Assembly: GCA_029057985.1 (NCBI GenBank)
Contig: JAIDYR010000108.1
Location: 1-60,990, forward strand
DNA from: Muribaculaceae bacterium
GTDB taxonomy: Bacteria; Bacteroidota; Bacteroidia; Bacteroidales; Muribaculaceae
Length of the DNA: 60,990 nt
Direction of reading: 5' to 3'
Under the pieces are notes generated by a model that saw only the letters and a list, made by a program, of their open reading frames with translations, had not been told where the DNA came from and searched no databases. Below are positions 8,618 to 17,794 of this stretch, one piece after another (the first letter of the stretch is position 1; every line of letters begins with the position of its first letter). The position numbers and the translations under genes are program-made.

Positions 8618-9700
8618 CTATGAATTGTAGATAGCATAAATTTTTTTGAAAAAAACATCATAGCTGAATCTCAACCGGAATTTATCATAAGCTGCCTGCG
8701 CCATGCGATTTCTTAATCTTGCGTCGTCTGCAAGAGTTTGAATCGCGTGAGCCAGAGCATCTACACTTCCGGGTTCCACAAGCATTCCGTCACATCCGTC
8801 AGTCAGTATCTCGCGCTGCGCTCCATTGGACGTCGTCACCACCGGACGACACTGCGACATATATTCTAAGATCGTCAGTCCGAACGATTCCCGTCCTACG
8901 GATGGAGCCACACAAATATCAGCCTCCCCTATCTCTTTAAATACATCATCCCTGAACCCTTCCCACTCCACTATATCCTCAATCCCCTCTTCAGCAACGC
9001 TTCGCTGCAATTCTTTTAAATAATCATCCTTTCCGGTCCCTACTATACGAAGACGGTATCTTCCGCGTGAAAGTTTCGCCATAGCTTTAATCAAGACATC
9101 AAGACCCTTTTCAGGGTCCAGTCTCCCTACGAACAGACATATCTTCTCTGCCCTATCCACATCTCTCGCCTTTGCCTCGGAATATTCATCCGGCAATACA
9201 ATGCTGTTAGCGACAACCGATACTTTGGATTTATCTATCTCCGGAGAAGTCTTAAGAAATTCCCGCTTAGCCAATTCCGAAACGAATATCAGATTGTCGA
9301 TGCCTGAGTAGATATTCCGCCAGCGGAGACCTGTCTTCCCCGATTTGACCAGATGACGCGTGCATACAAGATTCACTCGCTTTTTATTTGAAATTAATCT
9401 TTTAGCCCGCGCCGCGATCTCTGCATCCTTGAAATTATGCACGTGGATTATTATCTTTTCATCCGGAAATGATTCTGCCAACCGCGCGAGTTTCCAGGGA
9501 GACATAAAATCTGCAACTCCTCCAAGCGGCATCTTGCACATTTCAGCCCCCACATTCCGGAAACGCTCATCTATGGCCGGCAGTCCGCGTGATACAACGG
9601 TCACATCATCTCCATTTTCCACGGATCTGTTGACCAGATCAAGAGCATAGCGCTCCCCTCCGCCCCAATTCTTTGCCCTGACAATATGGATAATTCTCAT
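8618..9700 (-). CDS. GT4-family glycosyltransferase
   Basis: 360 residues with the two-Rossmann-domain GT-B architecture. The N-terminal acceptor domain begins RIIHIVRAKNWGGGERYALD, typical for GT4 enzymes. The C-terminal nucleotide-sugar domain has VGRLDPEKGLDVLIKA and the E-x7-E signature ESFGLTILE, where a retaining enzyme binds the donor. No membrane segment or signal peptide, so cytosolic or peripheral. The upstream gene (9722-10855) is another GT4 enzyme only 21 bp away, so the two probably form one operon. The acceptor (LPS, capsule or other glycan) cannot be told from sequence. Confidence 0.88.
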   Translation of the reverse strand: MRIIHIVRAKNWGGGERYALDLVNRSVENGDDVTVVSRGLPAIDERFRNVGAEMCKMPLGGVADFMSPWKLARLAESFPDEKIIIHVHNFKDAEIAARAKRLISNKKRVNLVCTRHLVKSGKTGLRWRNIYSGIDNLIFVSELAKREFLKTSPEIDKSKVSVVANSIVLPDEYSEAKARDVDRAEKICLFVGRLDPEKGLDVLIKAMAKLSRGRYRLRIVGTGKDDYLKELQRSVAEEGIEDIVEWEGFRDDVFKEIGEADICVAPSVGRESFGLTILEYMSQCRPVVTTSNGAQREILTDGCDGMLVEPGSVDALAHAIQTLADDARLRNRMAQAAYDKFRLRFSYDVFFKKIYAIYNS

Positions 9701-9721
9701 TTAGGAGTCTATTTTGCTCAA

Positions 9722-10855
9722 TCAACTAAGTGCACGCCTATACACCTCAATAATATCACGCGCCATGGAAGAATTGTCGAAACGCCTGACATAAGCTTTC
9801 CCTTCATTTATTCTTTGTCGGATATCAGCACCTCCTTCAATGGCGATACGCAATTCTTCGGCCATCTCGTCTATGGAATCCGGATCCACATAACGGCCTG
9901 CCTCTCCGCCCGCCTCTTCAAGACAACTCCCCTTCGCACCTACAAACGGCACTTCACATTCCATGGCCTCAATTACCGGAATCCCGAATCCCTCATACCG
10001 CGAGGGGAGAGCCGCTACGGATGCATTCCTATAGACAGCAGGAAGATCCTGAAAGGGGAGACCTTCAAGCCAGATGATCCGATCGGCTTCTACCCCATTC
10101 TTTCGGGCAGCCTCCATCACTTCTTTCCTATAGCCCTTCCGATCACGTCCGACAGCCACCAATTTCACATCCTTATCCAAGGCCGCCAAGGCCGATGCCG
10201 TCAGAGCCAGATTCTTACGCCATTCGATAGTCCCTACCTGAACTATATATCTTTCGGGCAGACCATAGCGCTTTCTGACTGCATCAAGGACTTCCGGACT
10301 GACCGTCGCCCGGAAAATGTCGGCGCACCCTTGATAGACGACGTCGATCTTATCTTCGGCAATTCCGTAAAATTCCATGGCATCGCGCTTCGTACATTCA
10401 CTAATCGCTATTACCCTGTCTGCATTACGGCAACTGCGGCCATACTTAAAATCATACAGCACCCGATCGACGGGATTATAGCAGGAGGGGAGACGCCGAT
10501 AGATTACATCATGAAGAGTGACTACCGATCTGACATCACTCTGCCGGATGTTGAGCGGCAACTCATTACTCAGACCATGGTAGATATCTACTTTATCCGC
10601 ATAAAGATGATTAGAGATTCCGAATGTGCGCCATAACGAACCATGGAAACCTACCGGCCCCGGAAATCTAAATTCCACATTAGGTCGCGATTTGAGGACA
10701 TCAAGCCGCGGATTGGCTTTCATTTCAGGAGCATAGACAAGCAGCCGATGCTCCCCGCCGTCAGCCTCCGAAAGAGACTCAAGGACGAGACGCGAGTAAT
10801 TCCCCAGTCCTGTCTGATTATTTACGGCACGCTTGCCATCGAATCCTATTGTCAT
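9722..10855 (-). CDS. GT4-family glycosyltransferase (mannosyltransferase-like)
   Basis: 377 residues, GT-B fold. N-terminus MTIGFDGKRAVNNQTGLGNYSR is typical of GT4 mannosyl/rhamnosyltransferases, with VVTLHDVIYRRLPSCY, ADRVIAISECTKRD, YIVQVGTIEWRKNL and the E-x7-E signature EGFGIPVIE. It is the first gene of a two-gene minus-strand unit with the GT4 gene at 8618-9700. A -7 box lies 25 bp upstream of its start. Its neighbour on the other side is the divergent dcw cluster. Donor and acceptor sugars are unknown. Confidence 0.88.
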   Translation of the reverse strand: MTIGFDGKRAVNNQTGLGNYSRLVLESLSEADGGEHRLLVYAPEMKANPRLDVLKSRPNVEFRFPGPVGFHGSLWRTFGISNHLYADKVDIYHGLSNELPLNIRQSDVRSVVTLHDVIYRRLPSCYNPVDRVLYDFKYGRSCRNADRVIAISECTKRDAMEFYGIAEDKIDVVYQGCADIFRATVSPEVLDAVRKRYGLPERYIVQVGTIEWRKNLALTASALAALDKDVKLVAVGRDRKGYRKEVMEAARKNGVEADRIIWLEGLPFQDLPAVYRNASVAALPSRYEGFGIPVIEAMECEVPFVGAKGSCLEEAGGEAGRYVDPDSIDEMAEELRIAIEGGADIRQRINEGKAYVRRFDNSSMARDIIEVYRRALS

Positions 10856-11189
10856 GGCTATCTATTTTGATTCTTTCCGCAAAGTTACTCTTTTTTTATA
10901 AAAAAGGCTACACTCAGCAGTAAAAAATCTGAGACTCCGTTTTATAAAAAAATTATGTTCTCGTCTTGTGATAGATAACAGCTCTATAAATTGTCAATAA
11001 CTACATAGATTTATAAAAAATCTAAAAAAATTTCAAGGTTTTGATAAATTCTCGAATGTTTTTCACTAACTTTACATTTGAATTCCCTAAATCTGCCCCG
11101 ACGGCTTCCGGAAGTTGTCAGCAAGGCTACTGACGGAGCATCCGGGGGAGCGATCAGCAGGAATTTCTTACCCTCTCAAACTCGTCAAC
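10856..11189. other. Divergent promoter region between glycosyltransferases and dcw cluster
   Basis: On the minus strand TAACTTTG (10880-10887) is a good -7 box for the glycosyltransferase pair. On the plus strand TAACTTTA (11067-11074) is a near-consensus -7 box for rsmH, 116 bp upstream of its ATG. The mraZ gene and MraZ operator repeats that often precede rsmH in other bacteria are not seen. Confidence 0.5.
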
Positions 11190-12125
11190 ATGGACATATC
11201 GACTAATGATAATATGCCCTCTCTCCCCTATCACATCCCGGCACTGCTGCCGGAAGTCATCGAGGCTCTGGATATTCATCCCGACGGGATCTACGCCGAC
11301 GCCACCTTCGGAGGCGGCGGCCATTCCCGCGCTATCATCGAGGCTCTCGGACCCGACGGACGACTCTTCGGATTCGATCAGGATATTGACGCGGCGGCCA
11401 ATGCAATCCCAGATGAAAGATTCACTTTCGTCAGGTCTAACTTCCGCTATATGCCCAACTTCATGAGATTCCATGAAGTCGACGCCCTCGACGGGATTCT
11501 GGCCGACCTCGGAGTTTCATTCCATCATTTCGACGATGCGTCACGCGGATTCACATTCCGCGACGACAACGCTCCACTCGACATGAGGATGAATCAGCGG
11601 GCTCAATCTACGGCTGCTGACCTGCTCAACAACTCCTCCGAAGATGCACTCTTGCGCATATTCCGATTGGGAAGCGACCTTAAGAATATCGGACGCCTCG
11701 TAAAAGCTATCATGACTGCCCGCGAGAAGAAACCAATCATGACTTCGGCCGACCTGCGCACGGCTGTCGCCCCGCTTCTCAACCCTAAGAATGAGAAAAA
11801 GGACCTCGCACAGATTTATCAGGCTCTACGGATCGCAGTCAACAATGAAATAGAAGTCCTCGAGGAATTTCTGAAAAACTGCCTTAACATCCTCAAACCC
11901 GGCGGCCGGCTTGCGGTCATTACATATCACTCCCTTGAAGATCGACTGGTAAAGAATTTCCTTAAATCCGGCAATCTGGAAGGAGAGGTAGAGCAGGACT
12001 TCTTCGGAAATGTCAAGTCCCCATGGAAAGTCATGACCCGCCAGCCCATCACTCCATCCGAGGAGGAGATACAACGAAATCCACGCTCGCGGAGCGCAAA
12101 ACTAAGGGTTGCTCAGAAGATCTGA
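11190..12125 (+). CDS. rsmH: 16S rRNA m4C1402 methyltransferase RsmH (MraW)
   Basis: 311 residues from the ATG at 11190; an upstream TTG would add 25 residues unlike the family, so I reject it. SAM-dependent N4-methylation of C1402 in 16S rRNA. Motif I is YADATFGGGGHSRAI (about 38-52), followed by LADLGVSFHHFDDASRGFTFR and a C-terminal GGRLAVITYHSLEDRLVK, all hallmark RsmH segments. First gene of the dcw cluster, with the ftsL-like gene starting 47 bp downstream. Confidence 0.95.
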   Translation: MDISTNDNMPSLPYHIPALLPEVIEALDIHPDGIYADATFGGGGHSRAIIEALGPDGRLFGFDQDIDAAANAIPDERFTFVRSNFRYMPNFMRFHEVDALDGILADLGVSFHHFDDASRGFTFRDDNAPLDMRMNQRAQSTAADLLNNSSEDALLRIFRLGSDLKNIGRLVKAIMTAREKKPIMTSADLRTAVAPLLNPKNEKKDLAQIYQALRIAVNNEIEVLEEFLKNCLNILKPGGRLAVITYHSLEDRLVKNFLKSGNLEGEVEQDFFGNVKSPWKVMTRQPITPSEEEIQRNPRSRSAKLRVAQKI

Positions 12126-12172
12126 CCTCACGATTTCCCCCTTCAATCATTCGACTTTTCATTAACGGCAAA

Positions 12173-12589
12173 ATGGAGAAAACAAAAAAGAACGTAAAGA
12201 AGAGCTCAAATAAGTCAGCTCCGACCGCCGCCACTGAGGCTAATTCCAAAAAAGCTAAACGCGGAAGCCTGGCCGGAGTCTGGATGAGGGAAATGAGATA
12301 TGGCGAAACCGTACCGGTCGACTTCTTCACCCGCAACGCCTGGATTCTTGTCATCCTGCTGGTAGCCATCCTCTCCCTTATCGGATTGCGCTATAAGACC
12401 AAGACCAAAATGGCTGAGATCAAATCTCTTGAGCATCAGCTTGAACTGGCCCAATCCGCCAAACTCAGGGAGAAAGCCGACTACATGTCGCTCATCCGCG
12501 AAACCGAGATGCGACGCCTCGTCAACGAAAAAAGGCTCGGACTCGTCTTTCAGGAGCAACCTCCTTACGAAGTCGAACTCTCCGAATAA
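12173..12589 (+). CDS. ftsL: FtsL-like cell division protein
   Basis: 138 residues from ATG 12173. A lysine-rich cytoplasmic N-terminus of about 65 residues is followed by one membrane helix (AWILVILLVAILSLIGLRY, about 57-75) and a periplasmic coiled-coil-like stretch (AEIKSLEHQLELAQSAKLRE). Small bitopic topology and location between rsmH and the division transpeptidase identify it as FtsL, which links FtsQB to FtsWI. Sequence conservation in this family is weak, so the call leans on position. A longer reading frame begins at 12023 inside rsmH but is unlikely to be used. Confidence 0.85.
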   Translation: MEKTKKNVKKSSNKSAPTAATEANSKKAKRGSLAGVWMREMRYGETVPVDFFTRNAWILVILLVAILSLIGLRYKTKTKMAEIKSLEHQLELAQSAKLREKADYMSLIRETEMRRLVNEKRLGLVFQEQPPYEVELSE

Positions 12590-12718
12590 CCTGAATAACG
12601 GAGTCAACCTACCGGACGACACCACAACCTATTATCCAAGAGGTTAACAACATTAACCGAGTTATCACCGAATAACCATTCAAGCTCAGCCCGCTAAACT
12701 TGAATTTAAACCATCAGG

Positions 12719-14851
12719 ATGGCTAAGAAAAAGAACAATAACAAATCCAATATACTATTCAGATATGGTCTGATTACGTCTGCCTTCGTGATTCTGGCCA
12801 TAGCGATAGTCATCAAACTCTTCACGACGACCATCATCCAGGCCAAGGAATGGAACGCCCGCGCCGAACGCGACTTCTCCGGACTCGACACTATCTCTCC
12901 GGAACGAGGCAATATCCTGGCCGATAACGGCAATATCCTTGCATGCAATCTTCGTGTCTACGACATAAAGATCGACCTGCGCCACGCAAAAGTCAAAAAG
13001 AAAAAATTTATTCAAGCCCAGATAGATTCGCTGGCCGACTCACTCGATCTATATTATCCGCGTAAAGCAAATCTCCATTCCCTTCCGCCCGATACCATCA
13101 AGAAATATTCCTGGCGCACAAAACTGAATCAGGAATTTGCAAAAGATCCGGATAAACGCAACCGTGCCCTCAAAATAGTGAAGAAGGGGACTCTCTATGA
13201 CTATGAGTTTCTGAAGACTCTCCCCTATCTTCGCGATTTCAAAGGCCGAGGCTATCGCCATCCGCTCTATCCGGAAGAGAGAAATATGCGCATCTACCCC
13301 TTCGGACGAATGGCTTACCGCAGTATAGGCCGCGTAAACGAAAATAAGAAAGGGGAGTTCCATGGCTTCTCGGGTCTGGAATGTGACCTCGACTCCCAAC
13401 TCTATGGCAAGCCGGGACTGGCGAAGAAAGTCACCCTCACATCAGGCGTAAGCAACTGGGTCACTCAGCCAAGTCTCAGAGGACTCGACGTTGTGACGAC
13501 GATAAATATCGACATGCAGGATATGCTTGAGGAGGAACTCCAGAAAGTCCTGGAGGAATGCAACGGCGAATGGGGGACAGCTCTGATCATGGAAGTCGAG
13601 ACAGGAGAGATAAAGGCAATCGCCAACCTCGAGAAACTCGGCGACCATTATGGCGAGGCACTCAACCGCGCCGTGCGTGGTTTCGAACCCGGGTCGGTCA
13701 TGAAGCCCATCTCCCTGATGGTTGCATTTGAAGACGGACTTGTAAAATCCGTCAACGACGGAATTGACTGCAGTCCGTTTCAGCGCACGAGCGACCCTCA
13801 CGCGCCCTCCTACAAGACTATGAAGCAGGTCATCGAAATGTCTTCCAATACCGGGATAGCCCGCGTAATCTTCCGCGGTTATCAGTCGAATCCGGAGCGC
13901 TTCTACGATCGCCTGGAGCGTATCGGATTCTTTGAGCCCATGCGATCGGGAATAGCCGCCGAACAGATCCCCGTCATCCGCCGGCTTGAGGAGATGCGCG
14001 GCAATCGCCGCGTGACCATGACCGAGCGCCATCTCGACCTCGCCCGTCAGGCTTACGGCTATAACACCCTGATACCACCGTTATACACGCTGGCTTATTA
14101 CAATGCCATAGCAAACGGCGGCAATCTCATCAAGCCCCATCTAATGAAGCGCCTTATCGGACACGGCATGGACTCTATCATCGACATAGCCCGGCTCTCA
14201 CGCCGCGTATGCTCCGAAGAGACAGCCGCAAAGGTCAAAGAATGTCTCAAAGAGCCGGTCTGGGGAAACCACGGCACGGCCAGAATGGTGCAGGATGACC
14301 GCGTTGTAATCGCAGGAAAGACAGGCACTGCCTACCCGGTGCCCGACCACGGAGGAGCTTACGACAAGTCGCGCCGACGCTACGCTTTCGCAGGGTTCTT
14401 CCCCTACGATAAGCCGAAGTATTCCTGCATGGCCCTGATTCTGGCCGGAAGCGGCACCAGCGCTAACCGCACATCCGGCCAAGTAGTCAAAAACATGGCC
14501 GTCAAACTATATTCCCGCGGCATGCTCGACAACTCCACATCATATACCGAAGAAAAGAAGGAATCCTCCCCCATCGTCTATTCGCGACCCGGCGATGCGA
14601 CCACAGGCCTGGCAAAGGCCGTGAAAGTATCATCGGTCAAGAATATCAAGACGGATAATCCGGATCATAATATCTCCATCAAAGCCATGCCTAATCTGGC
14701 CGGATTTGATGCAGCATCAGCTGTCAGAATACTTGAAAAACAGGGCGTCAACGTCCGCCTGCATGGATCCGGACGGGTCGTAAATCAATCGATATCCCCC
14801 GGAGCCGAACTCCGGCGCGGATCAACGATAACCCTGACTCTACAATCCTGA
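12719..14851 (+). CDS. ftsI: Division-specific transpeptidase (class B PBP, FtsI/PBP3) with PASTA domain
   Basis: 710 residues. One N-terminal membrane helix (about 15-37), a PBP dimerisation domain, and the transpeptidase domain with all three active-site motifs: S326-V-M-K329, S375-S-N377 and K534-T-G536. It crosslinks septal peptidoglycan with FtsW. The C-terminal ~65 residues (AMPNLAGFDAASAVRILEKQG...) form one PASTA domain, as usual for Bacteroidetes FtsI. It lies 129 bp after the ftsL-like gene and 52 bp before murE. Confidence 0.96.
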   Translation: MAKKKNNNKSNILFRYGLITSAFVILAIAIVIKLFTTTIIQAKEWNARAERDFSGLDTISPERGNILADNGNILACNLRVYDIKIDLRHAKVKKKKFIQAQIDSLADSLDLYYPRKANLHSLPPDTIKKYSWRTKLNQEFAKDPDKRNRALKIVKKGTLYDYEFLKTLPYLRDFKGRGYRHPLYPEERNMRIYPFGRMAYRSIGRVNENKKGEFHGFSGLECDLDSQLYGKPGLAKKVTLTSGVSNWVTQPSLRGLDVVTTINIDMQDMLEEELQKVLEECNGEWGTALIMEVETGEIKAIANLEKLGDHYGEALNRAVRGFEPGSVMKPISLMVAFEDGLVKSVNDGIDCSPFQRTSDPHAPSYKTMKQVIEMSSNTGIARVIFRGYQSNPERFYDRLERIGFFEPMRSGIAAEQIPVIRRLEEMRGNRRVTMTERHLDLARQAYGYNTLIPPLYTLAYYNAIANGGNLIKPHLMKRLIGHGMDSIIDIARLSRRVCSEETAAKVKECLKEPVWGNHGTARMVQDDRVVIAGKTGTAYPVPDHGGAYDKSRRRYAFAGFFPYDKPKYSCMALILAGSGTSANRTSGQVVKNMAVKLYSRGMLDNSTSYTEEKKESSPIVYSRPGDATTGLAKAVKVSSVKNIKTDNPDHNISIKAMPNLAGFDAASAVRILEKQGVNVRLHGSGRVVNQSISPGAELRRGSTITLTLQS

Positions 14852-14903
14852 TCCGACCTTATCTCTTTAACATGAATAAATAACCCTTTACAGATAGACT
14901 GCA

Positions 14904-16361
14904 ATGCTTAAACTTTCGAATCTACTGAGTGCAATAAAACCTCTTGAGATCATCGGCCCGACGGATAAGAATATCGTAGGACTGAGCAGCGATTCCCGGA
15001 ATGTAGAAAAGGAGGGAATGTTTGTTGCCGTCCGCGGCGTTACTACCGACGGACATAAATATATCCCTGTAGTCGCAAGTGCCCATGTCGGCGCAATCGT
15101 CTGCGAGACTTTCCCTGCATCATTCGAACAGGGAGTCACATATATTCGCGTCAGTAATTCTGCCGAAGCTCTGGGCCATCTGGCATCCGCTTGGTTCGGC
15201 TATCCATCTTCGAAGCTCAAACTCGTTGGCGTGACAGGCACTAACGGCAAGACGACAACAGCTACCCTGCTTTATGAGATGGCGCGTATGGAGGGCTACA
15301 AGGCCGGGTTGCTGTCGACAGTCTGCAACTATATCGACTCCGAGGCCGTCCCCGCAACCCATACGACTCCCGATCCTATCTCTCTGAACTCTCTTCTTGC
15401 CCGAATGGTAGATGAAGGGTGCGAGTATGCTTTCATGGAGGTATCTTCCCACGCCGCAGCCCAGCATCGTATAGCCGGGCTTAAATTCGCGGGCGGAGTC
15501 TTCTCCAACCTCACACGCGACCACCTCGATTATCACGGCACAGTCGAGAACTACATGAATGCAAAGAAAGCATTCTTCGACATGCTTCCCGCAGATGCTT
15601 TCGCACTCGTCAACGCCGATGACAAGGCAGGAGCCTATATGCTGCAGAATACGGCAGCCCGCAAATATACCTATTCTCTGCGTCGCGATGCCGACTTCCG
15701 CGGTCGCATTGTCGAGCAGCGCCTCGATGGCACTCTGCTTATGCTCAACGGCCACGAAGTAGAGGTCCGCTTTACCGGTAAATTCAATGCCTATAACCTT
15801 ACCGCAGTTTACGGCGCATCGATCCTGACCGGATTCAATCAGGAGGAAGTCCTGATCAACATGAGCCGCCTGGTCCCTGTAGCGGGGCGCTTCCAGACAT
15901 TCCGCTCGGAGAAGGGAGTGACTGCAATCGTCGACTACGCTCATACTCCGGATGCCCTTGTCAACGTACTCGACACAATCCGGGAAATCGTCGGCCCGAA
16001 CGGTATGATCACCACCGTAGTCGGATGCGGAGGAGATCGCGACCACGGCAAGCGCCCGATGATGGCCCACGAAGCGGCTTCCCGATCCAACCGACTCTTC
16101 CTGACTTCCGACAATCCGCGCACTGAAGATCCGCAGTCAATCATCGACCAGATGAAAGAAGGATTGAGTCCCGAAGAGCTCCGCTCTACACTCTGCATCA
16201 CTGACCGCAGAGAGGCTATCCGCGCCGCCGTCCATTCCGCCCGGCCCGGAGAGGTCATCCTCATCGCAGGCAAAGGCCATGAGCCTTACCAGGAGATATG
16301 CGGTGTCCGCCATCATTTCGACGACCGTGAGGAAGTCACCGCGGCCCTGGCAGAACTCTAA
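14904..16361 (+). CDS. murE: UDP-MurNAc-L-Ala-D-Glu:meso-diaminopimelate ligase
   Basis: 485 residues, full length. Cytoplasmic ATP-dependent ligase adding the third amino acid of the peptidoglycan stem. ATP loop GVTGTNGKTTT with K116. The substrate-determining motif is D403-N-P-R406, the form found in meso-DAP-adding enzymes, so the wall is predicted to be meso-DAP type. Start ATG 14904. Part of the dcw cluster; mraY follows after 86 bp. Confidence 0.97.
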   Translation: MLKLSNLLSAIKPLEIIGPTDKNIVGLSSDSRNVEKEGMFVAVRGVTTDGHKYIPVVASAHVGAIVCETFPASFEQGVTYIRVSNSAEALGHLASAWFGYPSSKLKLVGVTGTNGKTTTATLLYEMARMEGYKAGLLSTVCNYIDSEAVPATHTTPDPISLNSLLARMVDEGCEYAFMEVSSHAAAQHRIAGLKFAGGVFSNLTRDHLDYHGTVENYMNAKKAFFDMLPADAFALVNADDKAGAYMLQNTAARKYTYSLRRDADFRGRIVEQRLDGTLLMLNGHEVEVRFTGKFNAYNLTAVYGASILTGFNQEEVLINMSRLVPVAGRFQTFRSEKGVTAIVDYAHTPDALVNVLDTIREIVGPNGMITTVVGCGGDRDHGKRPMMAHEAASRSNRLFLTSDNPRTEDPQSIIDQMKEGLSPEELRSTLCITDRREAIRAAVHSARPGEVILIAGKGHEPYQEICGVRHHFDDREEVTAALAEL

Positions 16362-16447
16362 TAATGCACGCTGCGCATCATTGCTAATTGTCAAGGAGCT
16401 TCGCGACGCCATAACCGAACCCAATAACCGAATAACCACGAAGTTAA

Positions 16448-17719
16448 ATGTTTTATTCGCTATTCCAGCAATACCTCGAATCGACCGACATACCCGGACG
16501 GCATCTGATGGATTTCATCTCCTTCCGTGCAGGTATAGCTTTCGCTCTCTCCCTGCTAATCGCTATGATTTTCGGCAAGACCGTGATCCATCGTCTGCAA
16601 CGAATGCAGATTGGCGAAGAGATACGCGACCTCGGACTGGCCGGACAGATGGAGAAAAAAGGGACCCCGACAATGGGCGGAGTCATTATTATCTTCTCCA
16701 TCCTGATTCCCTGTCTGCTATTGGGAAATCTATCCAACATCTACATGATCCTGATGCTAATCGCTACCGTATGGATGGGCACAATCGGATTTCTCGACGA
16801 CTACAGGAAAATCAAGTTCCATAACAAAGACGGACTCCAAGGAAAATATAAGGTAATCGGACAAGTCGGTCTTGGCCTTATAGTAGGCCTGACGATGTGG
16901 TTCTCGCCCGATATAGTCATGTGTGAGAACATGGAAGTCATGAACGCTCAGACGGAGCAGAACGAGGTCGTCCACTCCCCGGTCATGGAGAAGACTCCTC
17001 AGACCACTATCCCCTTCGTCAAGAATCATAACTTCAATTATGAATGGCTGACCGAATGGATGCCCGGAGAGGAAGCTCCGCAGATGGCAGGCTGGATAGT
17101 GTTCGTGGTCATAGTCATCTTCGTGGTCACGGCAGTCAGCAACGGAGCGAACCTGACCGACGGCCTCGACGGCCTATGCGCCGGGACATCAGCTATAATC
17201 GGTGTCGCATTGCTGATAATGGCTTATCTCGGAGGAAACGTCATATATTCCGGCTACCTCAACATTATGTATATTCCGGGAAGCGAGGAACTCGTGGTCT
17301 TCGCGGCATCCTTCATCGGAGCATTGGTCGGGTTCCTATGGTATAACGCTCCTCCGGCACAAGTCTTTATGGGCGACACAGGGTCGCTGATGCTGGGCGG
17401 AGTAATCGCCGTATTCGCAATTCTTATCCGCAAGGAGCTGCTCATTCCGCTGCTCTGCCTGATATTCTTCATCGAAGACCTCTCGGTCATCATGCAGGTA
17501 GCTTACTTCAAGCAGACTAAGAAGAAATACGGCGAAGGCCACCGCATATTCAAGATGACTCCGCTCCACCATCACTTCCAGAAGGAGGCACCGGCCGGAG
17601 CCAAAGTACTCCTTAAGTTCCCGCGAATCCCAATCCCCGAATCCAGAATCGTCATCCGCTTCTGGATTGTCGGAATCCTTCTGGCGGCCCTGACTTTCGT
17701 CACTTTGAAAATCCGATAA
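16448..17719 (+). CDS. mraY: Phospho-MurNAc-pentapeptide transferase
   Basis: 423 residues, around ten membrane helices. It attaches phospho-MurNAc-pentapeptide to undecaprenyl phosphate to make lipid I. Recognisable motifs are KKGTPTMGGVIII, FLDDYRK (catalytic aspartates), NLTDGLDGLCAGTSAI and the HHHFQ-type loop PLHHHFQK. A ~65-residue extracytoplasmic or loop insertion (about 158-217) makes it longer than E. coli MraY (360); this insertion is common in Bacteroidetes MraY. Confidence 0.97.
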   Translation: MFYSLFQQYLESTDIPGRHLMDFISFRAGIAFALSLLIAMIFGKTVIHRLQRMQIGEEIRDLGLAGQMEKKGTPTMGGVIIIFSILIPCLLLGNLSNIYMILMLIATVWMGTIGFLDDYRKIKFHNKDGLQGKYKVIGQVGLGLIVGLTMWFSPDIVMCENMEVMNAQTEQNEVVHSPVMEKTPQTTIPFVKNHNFNYEWLTEWMPGEEAPQMAGWIVFVVIVIFVVTAVSNGANLTDGLDGLCAGTSAIIGVALLIMAYLGGNVIYSGYLNIMYIPGSEELVVFAASFIGALVGFLWYNAPPAQVFMGDTGSLMLGGVIAVFAILIRKELLIPLLCLIFFIEDLSVIMQVAYFKQTKKKYGEGHRIFKMTPLHHHFQKEAPAGAKVLLKFPRIPIPESRIVIRFWIVGILLAALTFVTLKIR

Positions 17720-17794
17720 CTCTATTTATCTTAACCCTGATATTCTCTCCGACTATAAATTTCATCAATTCCTCTCTTTTTTAGACTATTCAAT

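Noticed and set aside
9686..10636. Long plus-strand open frame (316 codons) opposite a GT4 gene
   Set aside because: The opposite frame has full GT4 signatures; this one lacks any motif and is rich in rare-looking residues.
11115..11189. Upstream TTG start for rsmH adding 25 residues
   Set aside because: The extra residues do not fit the family and the ATG at 11190 gives the expected length.
15120..16070. Long minus-strand open frame opposite murE (316 codons)
   Set aside because: murE is complete and conserved on the plus strand; the antisense frame is a by-product of its codon use.
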